From Archilochus colubris (taxonomy: Eukaryota > Chordata > Aves > Apodiformes > Trochilidae), in the NCBI GenBank assembly GCA_023079485.1, contig CM041090.1:10414519-10478518 (forward strand): a DNA stretch of 64,000 bases. Reading direction: 5' to 3'. Below the pieces are notes generated by a model. That model did not search any database. It was not told the DNA's origin and saw nothing but the letters and a program-made list of their open reading frames with translations. The translations under genes and the position numbers were made by a program. Within the stretch, counting starts at the first letter, position 1. Each line of letters begins with the position of its first letter. Shown in pieces: positions 25,701 through 35,842 of the stretch.

Positions 25701-28002
25701 ACTTCTTCTGGTCTTCACAGAGGTAGAGAAGTGAGGGCCTGAAATACTACTCTGCAGCAGAAACAAATCCTTTATTGCAAGTGCAACTCACTTTTTGTAG
25801 TTTTCTGGCGGTGACCATTTTGCAGAACAGCTTTGAGATTCCTCTCTGAAAGACAAAAGCAATAATTTATTTGAACCCAAGGTACTGGCAATGCTTCAGT
25901 CACCATGCTCTCAACTCAAGATGAATCACTGTACGTTTCTCAACCTTCCAGTCCAGCCTCTTCCATAACCTCATAAGGAGAGAGATGAGCTTATCGAAGG
26001 CATGAAGATGGCTGGGACAGCAGGGCACTTCATTTCTAGTCCTTTGGTCCAGTTCTTTTGCATCTGGACAAGATGTGATTAAACAGGGTCACCAGTGACC
26101 CAGTGGAGGAGGGGATGGAACACCCTTGCCTCCCACAGCCTCCTCCCAGTTCAGAGAGCAGAGACCAGTTAGGCATGACTCTTAGTGCAATTAGCTTCCA
26201 TGCAGCATAACACCCTGAAAGGAGCTGTGGCATGCAACAAACACAGAATTATATAATGCACAGGCTAAAAAAGATGTTACAAGAATTATTTTACAACTGC
26301 AAGTATCACAACAACATCTCCTAGCACACTTAAATGCTGCATGCCACAAGCATATCTTGTGTAACTATCTTCTACTTTGCTGTATACAGGTAGAGCTGCT
26401 AAACTACACACTTATGTCAGGTAGTTAGCATATTTTTATTTGTTCTTAGAGCTCACAGCTGCTGGGACACCTGTGCTGTGGCAGTGCCAGTACAGTAAAG
26501 AATGAATGCAACATTGTTGGGCTGCTTTCCTGTTCTAAGGTTTCAGTTCTGAAAGCTATGTGCATGAAGAATAACTATACATGTGGCTGTCAGAGCTGCA
26601 GCTTATGTATATTATATACTATATATAAATTATATATATTTATATAATATATATTATCTATGTGCTATCCAGACAGGGAGGACTTTGTTCTGCTATAACA
26701 CTATAGTACTGATATATTTCGTAAACAGATGAGGAAAAAAAACCCAACAAAACAAAACAAACAAACAAAACCCAAACCCAAAACACAAAAGAAACATGGA
26801 GATAGGTTGCTCTGTTTTTTAATGGCTTTGGAGTTGTAAAAGGAAATCATATCATTTCAAAGCTCAAAGACTGAATACTGTGTTTTCAGCATCAACAGCT
26901 CACACTGTTTCCATGAGCCCATGATTCCGAAATGAAGATATTTGCTAATGAGGGGTTCTTGTCCTTTAGACAGCATCAGAGCCAGAAAATTTCCCACTTG
27001 CTGGTGAAAATGCCTTATTATATGAGAAAAGAGAGGAAGAGAGGCAGGTGAAATGCAAGAGAAGGATGAGGGCATAGAAAAACAAGGTTGTGAGACAAGT
27101 TCTGGTGTATACTTGTGCTCCTGTGTTACTTATTCAGATGCACACAGCTCATGTAACAGCAGCTCAGTAATGGCCTGGCTTGAAACTCCAGCACACAGGC
27201 AGTATGTGCAGAAGGGCAAGGCAGGGACACCTCTCCTGCAGGGACCTGCAACACAACACTGGGATGCAAAACGAAGAAGGAAAGCAGGATCCTGTCTTTG
27301 GGTGAAGAAGTACTCCTGTCTTACCCAGTTAGCTTGCCATGGCACTGCTTGCACACCTTCTGCTGGGTGTTTCCACAGCGGGGAACAACAGCACTGAAGC
27401 CAAGGCAGGCTGAGCAGAACAGACGTCCACAGTTCTTGCATCCACACTGCAGAGAAACAGAAGGGAAGGAGAGGGCTTCATCCCCCATTCACCACAAACA
27501 CCCCACTGCTCTGCCTCGCTGTATTCTGTAGAAAAGCCCATGCCAAGGTGCTCTAAAAATGACGCTGGGGTTATAGTGATTTTTTTTCCCTGTGTCATTA
27601 TCTGGTGCTGAAGATACTGAGATGCTCAAGAACCTTCGAGCACCAGCACATCACTGCTACAAGGAGCAGACACCACTTCAACCCACTACAGAATAAACTG
27701 CAAACATGAAAATCCTACAAAACAAGGACCGAATATTGGGTTGGAGGGATGAGGATGACATTTAGTGCCTTTTTTATTTTCTTGCTTTTCTTTTTTTTTT
27801 TTTTTTTTTCGTGATGGCCCATAAAGACACAGACACCACTCAGGAAGCCCGGAGGGGACAACACCACGATACTGCCTGACAGGCACATCTCGGAGCCCAG
27901 GACGGCTCCTCGGGCTCCCGCTTGGACCCCCGCACAAGCCGGACTTGCCTCTTTCTTGAAGACAGAGAATTTGGAGGCGCACCCATAGCACCGGCGATCC
28001 AT
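16781..28002 (-). CDS. ZFYVE19: Abscission/NoCut checkpoint regulator, FYVE and B-box zinc protein (ANCHR), 422 aa
   Basis: Coding exons in transcript order: 28002-27949, 27446-27325, 25845-25792, 25298-25138, 24028-23883, 23000-22886, 21155-20946, 20450-20371, 19724-19614, 18255-18113 and 16853-16781. They total 1269 nt and every phase closes. In human cells ANCHR helps hold VPS4 at the midbody with CHMP4C to delay abscission. The N-terminal FYVE-type zinc cluster is spread over exons 1-2 (Cys 5, 8, 21, 24, 29, 32, 50, 53). Two MIM1-like VPS4-binding motifs follow at about residues 131-165 ([10 protein letters not shown] and MEDRLAVLQ). Then come [17 protein letters not shown] (about 192-208), a charged coiled coil (about 235-285; [17 protein letters not shown]) and a C-terminal B-box-like cluster (Cys374-His411; [15 protein letters not shown]). 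The human protein is about 50 residues longer, partly before the equivalent first Met. Exon 1 joins exon 2 through a GC donor. Repeats sit only in introns. Confidence 0.95.
21358..21700 (-). mobile_element. CR1 LINE fragment in ZFYVE19 intron 6
   Basis: The left end is a run of ATAGAATC octamers followed by the CR1 3' UTR on the - strand. It belongs to the same subfamily as the copy at 53.5 kb: both share TTGTCCGGGTTGG and the run of Ts after CATCCAGTC. It stops at GATGAG (21695-21700), where an oppositely oriented CR1 begins. Confidence 0.9.
21695..22561 (+). mobile_element. CR1 LINE, 3' half with partial reverse transcriptase, in ZFYVE19 intron 6
   Basis: This + strand copy starts in the RT palm region (the codons give SKFTDDTK) and runs through the RT C-terminus and 3' UTR to the ending TGATTCTATGATTCTATGA. 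The frame is broken into two overlapping pieces near 21830-22050. It is antisense-to-antisense (5' to 5') with its neighbour. Confidence 0.93.
24325..24540 (+). mobile_element. Diverged CR1 fragment in ZFYVE19 intron 4
   Basis: It contains CR1 3' landmarks in degraded form: GGCTGCCCAGGGAAGTG, GGTTGGACTCAATGATCTC and GGTCTTTTCCAA. The orientation is opposite to ZFYVE19. Confidence 0.75.
26600..26792. repeat. TATA-rich and AACAAA-type simple repeats in ZFYVE19 intron 2
   Basis: A TATATA-rich stretch (about 26600-26665) is followed by an (AAACA)-type tract (about 26740-26790). Both lie in the intron between exons 2 and 3. Confidence 0.8.
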
Positions 28003-28240
28003 GGCGCAACCGGAGGCGCGACCGCCGCCTGCTCCCTGCCCTGTGGAGCGCTCAGGCACCGCGCTGTCCCCCCACCATCCCGAGCTCCATAATTCTCCCC
28101 GCCCCGGAGCTCTTTTTTCACCGGGAAGCGCGACAGCGAAGTGATGGATCAGCAAAGGGGAGACGGACCCATCGCCCGCCCCCCTCTTCCCCACACACTG
28201 AGAGTGCGAAGCACGGCACGGAGCCCCGCGGGGACGCACA

Positions 28241-28513
28241 GCCCCATGGGAGTTGTAGTCCTTTGATCCAGCCCCTCCCCTCCAGCTAACAGGGATCACC
28301 GGGTGCACAAACTACACTACCCAGGACACCGCGCGGCACCCGGGGCCTTACAAGCCGGAAGTCACTCAGCCCTTCTCAGAGCCTGAAAACATCCGGCTCT
28401 GCCGCGCTATGCATTATGGTACCTGTAGTCTGGTGCCGCTGTCCATGCCCTGCCGGTAGCGCGGCTCAGAGCGCGGTGGGGGAGGCCCGGGAAGACTCCA
28501 TTTCCCGGCAGGC
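28241..28513. promoter_or_regulatory. Cluster of four ZNF143/THAP11-type motifs
   Basis: The motif family has the core ACTACAATTCCCAG-ATGC. Copies: ACTACAACTCCCATGGGG (- strand, in 28241-28260), ACTACACTACCCAGGAC (+, in 28310-28329), ACTACAGGTACCATAATGC (-, in 28411-28430) and ACTCCATTTCCCGGCAGGC (+, 28495-28513). The third is the closest match at its 3' half, ending in ATAATGC. Orientation alternates. Confidence 0.7.
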
Positions 28514-28553
28514 AGCGCGCAGGGAGAGGGGCGGGTGGTGGGCGGGGCCAGCG

Positions 28554-28568
28554 GTTGCCCCTGGCAAC
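28554..28568. promoter_or_regulatory. RFX X-box-like palindrome
   Basis: The sequence GTTGCCCCTGGCAAC has two perfect half-sites, GTTGCC and GGCAAC, around a 3-base spacer. This fits the X-box bound by RFX factors, which control many ciliary genes. It is about 550 bases upstream of the ZFYVE19 ATG. Confidence 0.65.
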
Positions 28569-29304
28569 GGGTTAGGAGGGGACTGGGGGCATCGCTGCCC
28601 CGCATCAGGGGCCTTGTGCCAAGGCCTGGGTTTTTCGGTCGGGTGCTCGCTGCTGGCAATGAAACGAAAAATATCGAAATATCGCCAGTGCTGAGGTGGG
28701 AGAGGGGGCCGGCAGGGTTGTGTAGTTCAGGTGTTGCCTACAACAGTTTCATTATGGCATCGTATGTCTGTGTGTGCCAGACTCCAGGTACAGCAGCCAT
28801 AGTGTGGTGCTGGCGTCCTTGCTGTTGGTGGGTGTTAATAATACAAAAAGTTGGGCTTTGTCTTTTTGGTTGGTTGGTTGGTTGTTTTTGTGTGTGTGAG
28901 CTTTAAGATCTTGGTTCAGAAGAAGATGAAAGAAGCTGAGCTGCAAAACTCCTTTCAGCCCCAGCCAATGCTCCTGCCAGGGTTTGTTTGCATGGCTTCA
29001 GAAGCCAATGTCCTGTATAGAGTGTTTGTGAAAAAAAGCTCCTGATTGTTGTCCCAGGTACCATCGGTTCCCATGAGTCAGCTTGTTAATTGTGTGGGTT
29101 TGGTATTACATTTCACATCCTTTCCTGCTTTATAGATATGTCCACACATCTAAAGACCCAGATAATTAAATGAGACTGAGTCATCTGCTCAAGGAAATAA
29201 GACTCAAATCATGTGTGAACAAAACTAAATTCAAAGGGAAAAAAACCCCAATAAAACCCCTGGGGTTCCCCCCCTCAAGCTTTTGGGATTTTTAAATTGT
29301 AAAG

Positions 29305-29712
29305 AACATTGAGTCCAGAGGAGGACAAGAGAGATGATTGGTGGGTTGGAGCATCTCTCTCATGAGGAAAGGCTGAGAGAGCTGGGACTTAAAGCTGGAG
29401 AGGAGAAGGTTGAGGGGAGACCTTGTGAATATCTAAAAGTCTCTAAAGGGTGGGAGCAAGGAAGATGGAGCCAAACTCTTCTCAGTAGTTCCCAGGATGA
29501 GGGGCAATGGGCACAAGCTGGAACACAGGAAGTTCCATTTAAAAATAGACAAAAACTTCTTTACTCTGAAGGTGACAAGGCACTGGACCAGGCTGCCCAG
29601 GGAGGTTGTGGAGTCCCCTTGACTGGAAATACTAAAAACCCACCTGGATTCAGTCCTGTGTAATGTGCTTTAGGGGATCCTGGTTTAATTGGAGAGTTGG
29701 CCTAGGTGATCA
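29305..29712 (+). mobile_element. Older CR1 copy, left part, split by a younger CR1
   Basis: This is the sense strand of an older CR1 subfamily (GAGCATCTCTCTCATGAGG, GGGCAATGGGCACAAGC, CAGGCTGCCCAGGGAGG). It stops at GGCCTAGGTGATC, where an antisense CR1 begins. The rest of its 3' end resumes at about 30597-30643. Confidence 0.85.
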
Positions 29713-30597
29713 TGGAATCATAGAATCATAGAATCGACTGGGTTGGAAGGGACCTCAGAGATCATCAAGTCCAACCCTTGATCCACTCCCACTGCAGTTC
29801 TCAGCCCATGGCACTCAGTGCCACATCCAGGCTCTTTGGAAATATCTCCAGACACGGAGAATCCACTACTTCCCTGGGCAGCCCATTCCAATGCCTGATC
29901 ACCCTCTCCAGAAAGAAATTCTTTCTCATCTCCAACCTAAACCTCCCCTGGCACAACTTGAGACCCTGCCCTCTTGTCTTGCTGAGAGCTGCCTGGGAAA
30001 AGAGCCCAACTCCCCCTGGCTCCAACCTCCTTTCAGGGAGTTGCAGAGAGTGATGAGGTCTCCCCTGAGCCTCCTCTTCTCCAGCCTCAACACCCCCAGC
30101 TCCCTCAGCCCTTCCTCACAGGACTTGTGCTGGATCCCTTCACAGCCTCCTTGCTCTTCTCTGGACCTGCTCCAGCACCTCAATCTCCTTCCTGAGCTGA
30201 GGGGCCCAGAACTGGACACAGGACTCGAGGTGTGGCCTCACCAGGGCTGAGTAGAGGGGCAGAATCCCTTCCCTGGACCTACTGGCCACGCTGTTCCTGA
30301 TGCAGGCCAGGATGCCATTGGCCTTCTTGGCCACCTGGGCACACTGCTGGCTCATGTTCAGCTTCCTGGCAGTCCAGACTCCCAGGTCCCTTTCTGCCAC
30401 TCTGTCCCCAGCCTGTAGCGCTGCATGGGGTTGTTGTGGCCAAAGTGCAGGACCCGGCACTTGGCCGTGTTGAACCTCATCCCGTTGGAATCAGCCCAAC
30501 TCTCCAGGCTGTCCAGGTCCCACTGCAGAGCCCTCCTGCCTTCCAGCTGATCCACACTCCCCCCAGCTTAGTGTCATCTGCGAATTTGCTGATGATC
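29713..30597 (-). mobile_element. Young CR1 LINE inserted into an older CR1
   Basis: Octamers at the left (GGAATCATAGAATCATAG) are followed by the 3' UTR and the RT C-terminal region on the - strand. Frames run through RT as far as [11 protein letters not shown] near the right end. It is truncated on its 5' side. The flanks on both sides belong to one older + strand CR1. Confidence 0.92.
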
Positions 30598-30643
30598 TCT
30601 GGAGGTCCCTTCCAGCTCTGATAGTTCTGTGATTCCATGATTA
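30597..30643 (+). mobile_element. Older CR1 copy, 3' remainder
   Basis: TCTGGAGGTCCCTTCCAGC and the octamer-like GTTCTGTGATTCCATGATT complete the older CR1 interrupted at 29712. Confidence 0.8.
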
Positions 30644-30720
30644 GAAGGACAACTGCATCAAACTTGAGAGCTGCACTTTTGCCCAGCAATTTTATTGGAG
30701 ATCCCCTGGAAAGAAATCAC

Positions 30721-30792
30721 CCTGACTGTTGGACAGGGTGAGCTTTAGAGGTCTTTTCCAACCATGACAGTGCTGAGAATCTGTGAAATTTT
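30721..30792 (+). mobile_element. Further CR1 3'-end relic
   Basis: The segment reads GTTGGACAGGGTGAGCTTTA, then GAGGTCTTTTCCAACCATGA, a diverged CR1 3' end. It lies about 80 bases beyond the nested pair. Confidence 0.65.
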
Positions 30793-31788
30793 AGGTACTG
30801 TAGCCATTTAAGCAAGGAATCGAGAAAAATATAAACTAGAAATTCCTCAAAATACTTCCTACGATTTTGCCTTCTCTTTTGGGCAGAATCCCGCCTTCTC
30901 CCGGGGCTGGAGGAGAGCGAGGTGTCCTCACCTTCCCCTCCTCCTGCCCACCAGAGGGGGCCCGGACCCCACACTTGGAGCTCCTGCACCCAAAAGCCAA
31001 TTTGGCAGGGGAACAGCAACAGCTTTTACTTGTTTCTTCCCTTGCCTGCAGATGTTTCCCACGATAAAGGGAATTCGGATTATTAAAATCTTTCTTATTA
31101 AAATCTTTATGTGATGACTTAGCCCATGAGGTTTTTAATTTCTACCTGAGGTGCAGGAGGGATTAAATGGTCTTTGGTTCATTTGTCTTCTCCTTGCCAA
31201 ACTCCACTCTTGAACAGTACCTTGTACATTCTCTGCTCTACCTAGTGATAGCTGTGAACACTGTGTTCTTCTTTAATTTGCTGTGAAACTGTGACCCAGT
31301 GTGTAAGACTTGGCCTTGATAATCTTGGAGCTTGATTACTATAATGGAACACATTTAGAATTAAAACTTCAGGTCTGAAAAAGTTCAAATTAATTAAAAA
31401 TGTGGTGATCTGCCTACTAAGTGTCCCAGGCTGTAGTGTTTCTCTTTGCAGCTTGTGTGATAAACAGAAGAGATCAGAACCATGGTGAAAGTGAAAAGTG
31501 AATTTCAGTACTCTCTTGCTATTTCAGTAGGCTGATCTTTTTCTAGATGAAGAACCAACTATAATACCAGCATGCCAAAAGCTGGGAATTATTTTCTGTC
31601 AGGCACTGGAGTCCTAGTCATGCAAGCAAGTGTCATCTCAGTCAGAATTATTTACTTATGTAAGGCAAAAACTGAACACAAAAAAAGACCTATGAGCAGT
31701 ACATTCTTGTGTGTTTCTGTTGTGCTTTGTTCCAAGCTGTTTTTCTCCTACATCTGTAACTGACAGATCTCTGTTCTGATTCTTACAG
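30793..31788. other. Unannotated spacer
   Basis: No gene is recognised. A modestly GC-rich patch at about 30880-31010 gives short frames without known domains. Confidence 0.4.
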
Positions 31789-31849
31789 ATTACAAAAGTA
31801 TTCCACTTAAAGGCTCTCCAAGATAGGAACCTGGAGAATCTTAAAGCAG
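31789..31849 (+). CDS. Isolated exon-like block (61 bp), unidentified
   Basis: A strong acceptor (pyrimidine-rich, TTCTTACAG) and a consensus donor (GCAG|GTAAGA) bracket 61 bases open in only one frame. That frame encodes ITKVFHLKALQDRNLENLKA plus one base. It could be a coding exon, or an exon of a noncoding transcript starting in the ZFYVE19 CpG island. I do not recognise the peptide and found no joining exon. Confidence 0.35.
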
Positions 31850-32711
31850 GTAAGATTGGAATACATGACACAGATGCTCTTGTCTCTTCCACACACACAA
31901 GGTTGTAGAAATGGGTCTCTCTTAGCATGGATCTGTACACAATTAAGGTCATATCTGTTTCTGTCATGAGGTATGTACATATGTGGGAACACACATACAC
32001 ATAATCACTGCTAGATACCTCTTTTTTTAAGGTTAAATTTTTACATGTTGGATTTCAAGGGTGTGTTAAGTGAATGCTGATCCTCTCAAAATCTTCTCTG
32101 GTGGTATTTGAATCCTGTACTTTTAGGTAGACTGTTCATTGGACCTACTGGCTGGTCACTCTTAATTCATATATCTCAAAGTATGAATGTTAATAGCAAG
32201 CTTATAAATAATTTTGTATATGGGCAATGCCTGTTGTGGTAGGAGTATTTTTTGTAACATATAAGTCCCGTTACACTGTGCAGTTAGGGATGCCTAAGGT
32301 CTTTACAGCATTTGTGGATTCTACAGCTTCTCCATTTAAGTTTCACAACTAACTGCAAGTAAGAATGAGCAGCAGTCATTATAAGAAAGATGTCATTCAT
32401 CAGGATGCCTTTTATCTTGCATTTTCCTGTGTGGTGGGCCACAGATTAAAGATGAGTAATACATAACTAAGTGGAGGCTGTTGGCAGGAAGGCAGAGATT
32501 TTAGCAATAATGAGAGGAAAGCTGAAGGTTTTGATATCTGCAGAGGGTAAGGAGGTGGTTAGGAGCATGTGTGGAAGCGCTGCTTACATAGATATCCCTT
32601 AAGGAAAGCAGATAACAAGGATCCCTAAGAGAAGTCATGAAAATCAAAACTTTCAGATCTCAGACTGAAAAGCCTTTCCTAGGAAAAAAAGAAATCAATC
32701 ATCACATTATA
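31850..32711. other. Unannotated spacer
   Basis: I see no gene, repeat family or regulatory pattern I can name. Confidence 0.4.
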
Positions 32712-34131
32712 TTTCATAGAATCCTAGAATCATAGAATTGGCTGGGTTGGAAGGGACCTCAGAGATCATCAAGTCCAACCCTTGATCCACTCTCGCTGCA
32801 GTTCCCAGCCCATGGCACTCAGTGCCACATCCAGTCTCTTTTGAAATATCTCCAGACACAGAGAATCCACTACTTCCCTGGGCAGCCCATTCCAATGTCT
32901 GATCACTCTCTCCATAAAGAAATTCTTTCTAATATCTAACCTAAACCTCCCCTGGCACAACTTGAGACCCTGCCCTCTTGTCTTGCTGAGAGTTGCCTGG
33001 GAAAAGAGCCCAACCCCCCTCTGGCTCCAACCTCCTTTCAGGGAGTTGTAGAGAGTGATGAGGTCTCCTCTGAGCCTCCTCTTCCCCAGGCTGAACACCC
33101 CCAGCTCCTTCAGCCCTTCCTCACAGGACTTGTGCTGGATCCCTTCACAGCCTCCTTGCTCTTCTCTGGACCTGCTCCAGGACCTCAATCTCCTTCCTGA
33201 GCTGAGGGGCCCAGAACTGGACACAGGACTCAAGCTGTGGCCTCACCAGGGCTGAGTACAGGGACAGAATCCCTTCCCTGGACCTGCTGGCCACACTGTT
33301 CCTGAGCCAGCCCAGGATGCCATTGGCCTTCTTGGCCACCTGGTCACACTGCTGGCTCATGTAGTGAGACAGGACCAGGTGCCCTGAGTTATTGATGAGT
33401 GGGTGTGGGTTCACCTGTGTCTGGCCTCCCTCCTGAGCATGTGCAGGAGCAGGGGCCAATAAGAGAGCAGCTGACACCCATGGAGAGAGCTCTCACTCTT
33501 CAGTGAGGATGGAGAAGTCCACAGCTCGAGGAGCTCCAGGAGCAGGCAAGAAGGGGTAAATCCCGAGGCCTCAGGAACAGCCCTAGGACATCGTCCAGGA
33601 ATGGGCTAAACCCTGAGGCCTCAGGATCAGCCCTAGGAGCAAGAAGGGCTCCTTCCGCTACAGGCTCATGTTCAGCTTCCTGGCAATCCAGACTCCCAGG
33701 TCCCTTTCTGCCACTCTGTGCCCAGCCTGGAGCTCCCCATGGGGTTGTTGTGTTGAACCTCATCCCATTGGAATCAGCCCAACTCTCCAGTCTGTCCAGG
33801 TCCCTCTGCAGAGCCCTCCTGCCTTCCAGCTGATTCACACTTCCCCCCAGCTTAGTGTCATCTGTGAATTTGCTGATGATGGACTCAATCCCCTCATCTA
33901 AATCATCAATAAAGATATTGAACAGAACTGGGCCCAACACTGATCCCTGGGGGACACCACTAGTGACCGGCCGCCATTTTGATGCAGCCCCGTTCAGCAC
34001 CACTCTCTGGGCCCGGCCCTCCAGCCAGTTCCTAACCCAGCACAGAGTGCCCCTGTCCAAGCTGTGGGCTGACAGCTTTTCCAGGAGAATGCTGTGGGAG
34101 ACGGTGTCAAAGGCCTTGCTGAAGTCCATCA
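32712..34131 (-). mobile_element. Long CR1 LINE fragment with partial reverse transcriptase, split by a solo LTR
   Basis: On the - strand it runs from the RT fingers/palm ([19 protein letters not shown] at the right end, then [19 protein letters not shown] and [11 protein letters not shown]) to the 3' UTR and octamers at the left (near 32712). It is the longest CR1 here but lacks ORF1, the endonuclease and the RT N-terminus. A 303-bp solo LTR interrupts it at 33360-33662. The RT frame is also damaged at about 33740, where a short stretch is missing compared with the 41 kb copy. Confidence 0.93.
33360..33662. mobile_element. Solo LTR (303 bp) inside CR1, 6-bp target duplication
   Basis: The element begins TGTAGTGAGAC and ends CTTCCGCTACA, so its ends form a TGTAG...CTACA inverted pair. 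It is flanked by the direct repeat GGCTCA (33354-33359 and 33663-33668). Removing it and one repeat restores CR1 wording found in other copies (GCTGGCTCATGTTCAGC). A 6-bp duplication is typical of ERVK/alpharetrovirus-type integrases. No internal viral genes remain. Strand was not determined. Confidence 0.85.
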
Positions 34132-35563
34132 GTGCATTGTTTTTTATGTTTTATTATATATTTTATATAAATAAATTGCTCTAAAGATATGACAAGGCCT
34201 AGCAGAGGCTCTCAGAAGAAGGTGATTGGGCTCTCAGGATTACTAAAATGAGACCCATGCTTCCTGCTAGTTTTCAGCCCCAGCCTTCTTCATTAGCAAT
34301 TAGATAAGACCTACTCTGAAGTATGTTTCAAATTCTCAGTTCTTTCATACAAATGCCATTAATGGTATTCTCCAAGCCCTGTAAAGGGATGTTCATACCC
34401 CTGCTGTAGGAAGCTCTGAATCCTCTAGCTTTGGTGCTTTAATCACTTGCAAACTCCACCAACATCATAGATCCAAATGCCACGAAAGAGGGCAGTGGCC
34501 CCTTTCCACAGGATTTGTCCAGCAAGACAAGGGAATCTTGCTGTTTCCATTGTAAATTTTTATACAGTCAGAAGAACAGTCTGGCAAGGGTTGGAGATCA
34601 AAAGCCTCAAACTGTAGGGAAAATCTTGAGAAAGAAGAAGACAAAAATCTTGAGAAAAAAGAAAAGATATTTTATTTAATGCTATACACAGGGGAAGACT
34701 TAAACCATTTAATTGTTATGAAGTGAATTAGGACTTTGTATTCATTTTACTATCCATATATCACTGAAATTTTACTTCCTGCATAAAAAGAGCATGGAAT
34801 TTCACCTAGCTACCCTGTTACTCAGCCCACTGATTGATGTTTGACTATTGCTTGTCTTTGAGAACCCATCCAATCTTAACTGGATAAAAATCAAGTTAAA
34901 TAATGCATCTGATAGTCTTAATAATAATAATAAGTCTTGTAAAAATTGTTGAGACTGTCTTTTCATTCACTCTGTAACAAAATTAATGTCTTGCTCCATG
35001 AAAATGACTCCCAGAGGGTGGTCATAGTAATGAAGTAATGCTCTGTAGCCTTGACACAGAGGTTCAAACCTTTTTCTCCTAATAAAAATTCCTTTACACG
35101 GAATAGCAACACAGGCAGTTGCTATTTTGGGGGGATGGGAATGGGTAACTGAGAGAGGAGAATAAGTCTTTGGATTTAGGCAACACAGAGCTCCAGCAAT
35201 GTGAAGGGAAGAACCAGACAGTCTTGAAAAGAACAGAAATTGCACAAAAATCTTGTGGAAATGCCTGACAAGTCTCTCCAACTATTTGCATCAGTCAAGC
35301 TTGTAAAAGAGAAATAAGTTATAATGCTTGCAATTGTTTTGCTGGTTCTAGTGTAAAAAAAATAATGTCTGACAGTGCCTACAGACATAAGCTATATAAG
35401 GACTCACATGCTTCTATCTAAAGCATTTACTACAATTGTAGAGCTTGTCGATCTGAGCTACACCCAAGTTACTCAGCCCTTCTCTCTGCCCAATGGGTAT
35501 AGAGGGGTCAGGAACTGGTACAATAGTTGGTTTTCCTGGAGTGCTGGAGAAATTATACCTGTA
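34132..35563. other. Unannotated AT-leaning spacer
   Basis: No gene is recognised. Frames on the - strand at 34.97-35.39 kb overlap each other without known domains. Confidence 0.4.
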
Positions 35564-35842
35564 GAATATATATATTTATTATACTAAATTATATATTTAT
35601 TTATATATTTATATTTATAAATATATATTATATACTATATTGTATAATAATTATATAAATATATAATAAGAATATAAAATATATACAAAATGTATAAAAT
35701 ATAATTATAACTATAATATATATATTTAAAATATATAACAAAATATATAAAATATATAATAATTATATATTATATATAATATATCATATATATACTATAT
35801 ATATTTATATTTTTTATATTTATTTATTATATATATTATACC
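35564..35842. repeat. AT-rich low-complexity block
   Basis: About 280 bases are almost entirely A and T, made of irregular TATATA, ATTATA and AATATA words. No perfect unit repeats through the block. Confidence 0.9.

Larger units (their letters stand above)
27850..28720. promoter_or_regulatory. ZFYVE19: CpG-island promoter of ZFYVE19
   Basis: This is a GC- and CpG-rich block covering the ZFYVE19 start codon (28000-28002, - strand) and about 700 bases upstream. It has no TATA box. It contains four ZNF143-type motifs (28241-28260, 28310-28329, 28411-28430, 28495-28513), an ETS-type CCGGAAGT (near 28354), a GC box (about 28537-28549) and an RFX X-box (28554-28568). Such islands often drive transcripts both ways; no + strand gene beginning here is recognised. 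Confidence 0.8.
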
